From Candidatus Moraniibacteriota bacterium (GTDB taxonomy: Bacteria > Patescibacteriota > Minisyncoccia > CAIUEV01 > JAHKAQ01), in contig WJJX01000038.1 in NCBI GenBank assembly GCA_014729445.1, forward strand, positions 1 through 7,378: DNA of 7,378 bases, written 5' to 3'. The notes under the pieces are model-generated. The model was not told the origin of the DNA, ran no database searches, and saw nothing but the letters and a program-made list of their open reading frames with translations. Position numbers and translations under genes: made by a program. The first letter of the stretch is position 1, and the number at the start of each line of letters is the position of its first letter. Positions 5,793-7,378 of this stretch are shown one piece after another.

Positions 5793-7378
5793 ATGAAGCA
5801 TTTTTTGGGAGGGAGGGAGTTTTTTTTAAAAAACAAATCTAAGTTCTCGCTTTTGATTATCGCTTTTTTGACGGCTTTGTTAGGTTCGATTTTATTTAAA
5901 TTTGACTTTTTTGTTAATTGGCGTGAAAAGATTAGCGACAGCCTCTTCGTCTCTCAAAAGGTGGACTCGCCTATAGTCATCCTTTCAATCGACAATCGAA
6001 GCCTTAAGGCTTTGGGAAGATGGCCCTGGGACAGAAAGATACACGCAGAGATAATTGATAATTTAAAAAAAAACAAGGCCGCCGTTGTTGGTTACGACGT
6101 CAATTTTCCTGAAGTTTCGGACGAAATTTCAGATAAGGCCTTAAGCGAAAGTCTTAAAAAAGCTGATAACGTTTTTCTGCCGATAGAAGTTGAATACATT
6201 GTTCAACAAGGTGAAGCAAAAAGCTTAAACGAGTTAAAACCGATTGCAATTTTAGCTGATTCGGCTAAAAATCTGGGCTTAACCAACATTCATCCGGATC
6301 AAGACGGCGTTATCAGAAAAGTTCCCATTTTTATCGAGGAGGATGAAGGTTTTAGATTTAAGGCTCTCTCCTTTCAGCTGGTTGACGAATATCTTAAAAA
6401 AAATCCCGAAATTAATTTAAAAGAGATATCTTTTAAACAGTTAATGAGAATAAACTACGAGGGACCGCCGGGCAGTTTTAAAACAATCTCGGCTTTTGAT
6501 CTTTTGCAGGGAAAGGTTCCAAGACAGGAATTGGAAAATAAAATAGTTTTAGTTGGAGCCACCGCTTCCGATCTTCATGACGAATATATGACGCCCGTAT
6601 CTAACGGCAAACCAATGAGCGGAGTGGAAATTATAGCCAATCAAATAAATACTATCTTAAATTCCAATTATCTTTATCTAATTGCGGATTTATACCAAAT
6701 TATGATTTTTTTTGGCTTGAGCCTTGTAATTGGCGTTTTATTTATTCGTTTTAAAGTGATTATTGCCATATTTCTTTCTTTGATCCTATTTTCGGCTTAT
6801 TTTTTGACGGCTTTAATCGTTTTTGATTACGGATGGATTTTGGATTTGTTTTATCCTTTGGTTATAACTTCTATGATTGTATTTTTATTGACTTTAAATA
6901 GATTCTTCAACGAGGAGAGTGAAAAAAAATATATTCGAAAAGTCTTCTCTCAATATGTTTCCAAAGACGTAATCAACGAACTATTGGTTGATCCCAAAAA
7001 GGTTCGACTTGGCGGCCGGGAAGAGGAGCTCACTATGCTTTTCAGTGATGTGAGAGATTTTACCAAAATTTCGGAAAAACTTTCTCCTAAACAGCTTACC
7101 GATCTGTTAAACAAATATTTCAATCAAATGACCGAGACTATAATTCAATATCGGGGAGTTTTGGATAAATATATCGGCGACGCCATAATGGCTTTTTGGG
7201 GAGCTCCGCTTTTTGAAAAAAAGCATGCTTATTATGCCTGCAAAGCGGCTCTTTTAATGATCAAAAAACTGGATTCGAAAAAGTCGGAGTGGGAAAGGGA
7301 CTATCAAGTTAAGTTAAATATCGGGATTGGGATTAATTCAGGCAAAGTAGTGGTTGGCAATATGGGGTCGAACAAAAG
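5793..7378 (+). CDS. CHASE2-domain class III adenylate cyclase, 3'-truncated by window edge
   Basis: 528 complete codons from ATG 5793, open to the right edge. Membrane sensor-cyclase that makes cAMP from ATP (family knowledge). Residues 18-40 are a membrane segment. Residues about 44-300 form the extracytoplasmic CHASE2 sensor, with VILSIDNRSLKALGRWPWDR (62-81), VGATASDLHDEYMTPV (254-269) and GVEIIANQI (277-285). Three membrane helices follow at about 302-322, 324-345 and 351-369, then a linker containing KVFSQYVSKDVINELL. The cyclase domain begins at about 412. FSDVRDF supplies metal Asp419, and DKYIGDAIMAFWGAP supplies metal Asp463 and the likely adenine-selecting Lys459. GIGINSGKVVVGNMG follows just before the edge. 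The transition-state Asn/Arg and the second base-selecting residue lie outside the window, so activity and ATP/GTP choice are only partly testable. It sits behind a terminator and promoter, so it is probably its own unit. No Shine-Dalgarno sequence is seen. The CHASE2 ligand is unknown. Confidence 0.93.
   Translation, partial: MKHFLGGREFFLKNKSKFSLLIIAFLTALLGSILFKFDFFVNWREKISDSLFVSQKVDSPIVILSIDNRSLKALGRWPWDRKIHAEIIDNLKKNKAAVVGYDVNFPEVSDEISDKALSESLKKADNVFLPIEVEYIVQQGEAKSLNELKPIAILADSAKNLGLTNIHPDQDGVIRKVPIFIEEDEGFRFKALSFQLVDEYLKKNPEINLKEISFKQLMRINYEGPPGSFKTISAFDLLQGKVPRQELENKIVLVGATASDLHDEYMTPVSNGKPMSGVEIIANQINTILNSNYLYLIADLYQIMIFFGLSLVIGVLFIRFKVIIAIFLSLILFSAYFLTALIVFDYGWILDLFYPLVITSMIVFLLTLNRFFNEESEKKYIRKVFSQYVSKDVINELLVDPKKVRLGGREEELTMLFSDVRDFTKISEKLSPKQLTDLLNKYFNQMTETIIQYRGVLDKYIGDAIMAFWGAPLFEKKHAYYACKAALLMIKKLDSKKSEWERDYQVKLNIGIGINSGKVVVGNMGSNK
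5801..5833 (+). repeat. Simple-sequence tract in codons 3-14 of the cyclase: T6, (GGGA)3G, T8, A6
   Basis: T6 at 5801-5806, GGGAGGGAGGGAG at 5807-5819, T8 at 5820-5827 and A6 at 5828-5833 lie back to back just after the start codon. A tetranucleotide repeat and homopolymers here could slip and shift the frame, switching the cyclase on or off. The GGAGG words look like Shine-Dalgarno sequences, but no in-frame start codon follows at a suitable distance. Three G-runs are too few for an intramolecular quadruplex. Confidence 0.6.

Noticed and set aside
5807..5819. Shine-Dalgarno for a downstream cyclase start
   Set aside because: The GGAGG words are strong, but no in-frame ATG, GTG or TTG lies 5-12 bases downstream, and ATG 5793 gives a normal N terminus.

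Overview
The window is an AT-rich bacterial chromosome segment that uses the standard bacterial code: TAA and TGA both act as stops, and the long genes contain no in-frame TGA. It holds a cell-wall polymerase gene, a tRNA synthetase gene, two uncharacterised envelope or surface protein genes and a large membrane adenylate cyclase gene. The gene styles (RodA, TrpS, an NHL-propeller secreted protein, CHASE2 cyclase, A-rich leaders without Shine-Dalgarno sequences) suggest a Patescibacteria/CPR-like genome. That is an inference from style, not a demonstrated placement.

Layout. Positions 2-976 (+) hold the 3' part of a rodA-type SEDS peptidoglycan polymerase gene, cut by the left edge. Positions 1004-1990 (-) hold a complete trpS, convergent with rodA. 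An 81-base divergent intergenic region follows, with plausible overlapping promoters for trpS and the next gene. Positions 2072-3871 (+) encode a secreted protein with 11 NHL beta-propeller repeats. It ends at an in-frame TAA in the middle of an Ig-like domain. The same reading frame stays open to 4492, completing the Ig-like domain and adding a small carboxypeptidase-regulatory-like domain and a very basic Lys/Tyr-rich tail. The gene therefore looks like an ~806-codon gene interrupted by one nonsense codon. Positions 4609-5499 (+) encode a membrane-anchored, acidic, helical protein of unknown function, followed by a strong intrinsic terminator at 5525-5551. After a short AT-rich intergenic region with a good -10 box, positions 5793-7378 (+) encode a CHASE2-type class III adenylate cyclase, cut by the right edge.

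How they relate. rodA and trpS are housekeeping genes with no functional link to the rest. The propeller protein and the acidic coiled-coil protein are consecutive and co-directional. Both are predicted to face outside the cytoplasmic membrane and have opposite charge, so an interaction is conceivable but unproven. The cyclase has its own promoter region behind a terminator and is probably a separate unit that senses an extracytoplasmic signal and makes cAMP.

I see no CRISPR array, transposase, integrase, toxin-antitoxin pair, tRNA or rRNA, and no convincing new defence system. The most unusual element is the propeller gene. It has a nonsense interruption. Its C/G strand bias also flips sharply at both ends of the propeller section, as if a passenger domain had been placed between a signal peptide and a reusable C-terminal module.
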